Shown here: positions 22,000 to 22,829 of the stretch, in pieces
How the letters are laid out: each line of letters begins with the position of its first letter
Position numbering within the stretch: the first letter of the stretch is position 1
From: a bacterium
GTDB taxonomy: Bacteria > Bacteroidota > Bacteroidia > Cytophagales > Thermonemataceae
Direction: 5' to 3'
NCBI GenBank assembly: GCA_025362415.1
Contig: JANYGM010000323.1
Coordinates: forward strand, 1-22,829
DNA length: 22,829 nucleotides
The notes under the pieces: model-generated
What the model was told of the DNA's origin: nothing
Databases searched by the model: none
The model's input: the letters and a program-made list of their open reading frames with translations, nothing else
Position numbers and translations under genes: made by a program

Positions 22000-22012
22000 A
22001 TTATTTTTTTAT
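21981..22012. repeat. 32-bp direct repeat, copy 1
   Basis: Identical to 22242-22273 over 32 bases (starts TATATTTATAAGAAAGC), with looser similarity continuing on the left (TTTGNAAA region). The copies bracket the antitoxin-like gene, and copy 1 contains its stop codon. Each carries the -33 part of a minus-strand promoter. Confidence 0.8.
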
Positions 22013-22182
22013 TCATAAATATCTTTTCTAGGTACAAGTTTAATCTCGTCTATTAAACGTTCTTTATCAAATTTCGTACCTTCTAACTCTTCTATAATGG
22101 CTTTAAAATCTTTCACAGAAAGCACAACCAATGATTCTTTACCTTTGGCATCTTTAAGATATTGTGGGTTTATTTTAAGCAT
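22009..22182 (-). CDS. Orphan antitoxin-like small protein
   Basis: The 57-residue protein starts MLKINPQYLKDAKGKESLVVLSVKDFKAIIEELE. This resembles the N-terminal DNA-binding half of Phd/YefM-like type II antitoxins common in Bacteroidota (INPxYLxDxxGxxxxVVLxxxEFxxIxEELE). The C-terminal part (FDKERLIDEIKLVPRKDIYE) is shorter than and different from the usual toxin-binding tail. No RelE-, Doc- or PIN-type toxin follows; the next gene is a membrane-anchored protein. It may be a solitary regulator, a decayed module or part of an undescribed pair. Its promoter-like sequence lies within the second copy of a repeat flanking it. The family call rests on remembered motifs. Confidence 0.6.
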   Translation of the reverse strand: MLKINPQYLKDAKGKESLVVLSVKDFKAIIEELEGTKFDKERLIDEIKLVPRKDIYE

Positions 22183-22230
22183 TGTGATAATTATTTAGTG
22201 ATTTTGAACATTTTGATTAAAATGGGTTTG

Positions 22231-22260
22231 TAAATTTAAGGTATATTTATAAGAAAGCAA
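22231..22260 (-). promoter_or_regulatory. Promoter-like sequence of antitoxin-like gene
   Basis: On the minus strand, TTG (22258-22260), 19 bases, then TAAATTTA (22231-22238) differ from consensus only at the last base of the -7 element. The layout copies the promoter at 21970-21999. Confidence 0.5.
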
Positions 22261-22273
22261 ATTATTTTTTTAT
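22242..22273. repeat. 32-bp direct repeat, copy 2
   Basis: Exact copy of 21981-22012, 261 bases away. Confidence 0.8.
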
Positions 22274-22303
22274 CTTAGAAAAAAACCACTAAATTGCCTT
22301 AAA

Positions 22304-22319
22304 AATTGTGAATTGTGAA
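22304..22319 (-). repeat. Inverted heptamer repeat upstream of bioB
   Basis: Two units of GTGAATT followed by TTTAAATGAATACAA, the reverse complement of the TTGTATTCATT preamble plus AATTCAC units seen at the other loci. The family preamble is therefore kept even in the inverted copy. Confidence 0.6.
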
Positions 22320-22383
22320 TTTTAAATGAATACAATTTGCCACAATTTACTTACTTTATCAATATAAAATCTTATCAATACAA

Positions 22384-22829
22384 ATGCAAAATAACGGCAC
22401 ACGCAACGACTGGACTCGTGAGGAAATCACGGAAATATATAATTCTCCTATTTTAGAATTGGTTTATAAAGGTGCTACCGTGCATCGTGAGCATCATCAG
22501 ACAGGAGAAGTACAAGTTTGTACGTTACTTTCTGTAAAAACAGGCGGTTGCCCAGAAGATTGTGCTTATTGTCCGCAAGCAGCACGCTATCATACAGAAG
22601 TAAAAGTACATAAATTGTTAGAAGTGAGTGAGGTTTTAGAGAAGGCTTTAGATGCCAAAGAAGCTGGTAGTACCCGTTTTTGTATGGGTGCAGCGTGGCG
22701 TGAGGTGCGAGATAACAAAGATTTTGACAAAGTGTTGGATATGGTAAAGGGCGTTTCTCAAATGGGAATGGAGGTTTGTTGTACGCTTGGAATGCTTTCA
22801 GAAGAGCAGGCGCAAAAACTCAAAAATGC
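22384..22829 (+). CDS. bioB: BioB, biotin synthase (5' part, cut by window edge)
   Basis: BioB is the radical-SAM enzyme that inserts sulfur into dethiobiotin, the last step of biotin synthesis. The 148 visible codons begin MQNNGTRNDWTREEITEIYNSP and show the family segments LVYKGATVHREHH, VQVCTLLSVKTGGCPEDCAYCPQ with the CxxxCxxC ligands of the SAM-binding 4Fe-4S cluster, ARYHTEVKVHKL, and STRFCMGAAWREVRD, whose Cys is a ligand of the second cluster, then MGMEVCCTLGML. The frame is intact to the last base. The ATG is the first possible start and sits behind an AT-rich leader. No other biotin gene is in view. Confidence 0.95.
   Translation, partial: MQNNGTRNDWTREEITEIYNSPILELVYKGATVHREHHQTGEVQVCTLLSVKTGGCPEDCAYCPQAARYHTEVKVHKLLEVSEVLEKALDAKEAGSTRFCMGAAWREVRDNKDFDKVLDMVKGVSQMGMEVCCTLGMLSEEQAQKLKN

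Noticed and set aside
1..22829. tRNA, rRNA or transposase genes
   Set aside because: No cloverleaf with the TTC-type T-loop, no rRNA segments and no DDE or Y1 transposase motifs were noticed; a dedicated scan could not be run.

Overview
The window comes from the chromosome of a low-GC, Gram-negative Bacteroidota bacterium, most likely a marine gliding member of the Cytophagales (Bernardetia/Flexibacter/Microscilla-like; the genus is a guess). The evidence is a fused SecDF, a secreted protein with a type IX secretion (T9SS) sorting domain, a PorE-like OmpA protein, a PorV/PorQ-like barrel, a DUF2480 protein, promoters of the Bacteroidota form TTG-N19/20-TAnnTTTG, and weak Shine-Dalgarno signals. 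No rRNA, tRNA, CRISPR array or transposase gene was seen.

Layout. 1-2.5 kb: a small exported membrane protein (minus), hslU (plus), then a gene-free stretch with GNRA-loop hairpins. 2.5-3.9 kb: a minus-strand accessory island with an unknown 178-aa protein behind the 3' remnant of a broken gene, and a two-gene operon (DUF6934-like plus a 53-aa protein) with a clear promoter. 3.95-5.65 kb: dnaX. 5.86-8.53 kb: minus-strand block of a barrel protein, ssb and mutY. 8.6-8.9 kb: cluster of four REP-like palindromes. 8.9-13.3 kb: plus-strand DUF2480 gene, feoA-feoB (ferrous iron uptake) and meaB. 13.5-17.8 kb: T9SS-sorted secreted protein, GNAT acetyltransferase, PAP2 phosphatase and the PorE-like protein. 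17.8-18.2 kb: 12-copy 21-bp minisatellite and a bidirectional terminator between convergent genes. 18.2-22.2 kb: minus-strand secDF, a small membrane-anchored protein and an orphan antitoxin-like gene. 22.38 kb to the edge: the 5' part of bioB.

Most genes are housekeeping functions (proteolysis, replication, base-excision repair, iron import, cofactor metabolism, protein export). The envelope genes fit one picture: SecDF drives export to the periplasm, and the T9SS-type protein and the PorE-like anchor belong to the outer-membrane stage.

The strongest non-standard signal is inside dnaX. A slippery heptamer A AAA AAG lies in the zero frame, with a GAGG element upstream, a 12-bp stem-loop five bases downstream and an immediate -1-frame stop, exactly at the end of the clamp-loader core. 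This is the architecture of the E. coli dnaX programmed frameshift and should yield a gamma-like 382-residue product. The second theme is dense intergenic repeats: a dispersed 7-bp family (AATTCAC and variants) at eight loci, a heptamer-built 38-bp inverted repeat before secDF, the 21-bp minisatellite, REP-like palindromes, hairpins with GAAA or AGA loops, and a palindromic repeat translated in frame inside MutY.
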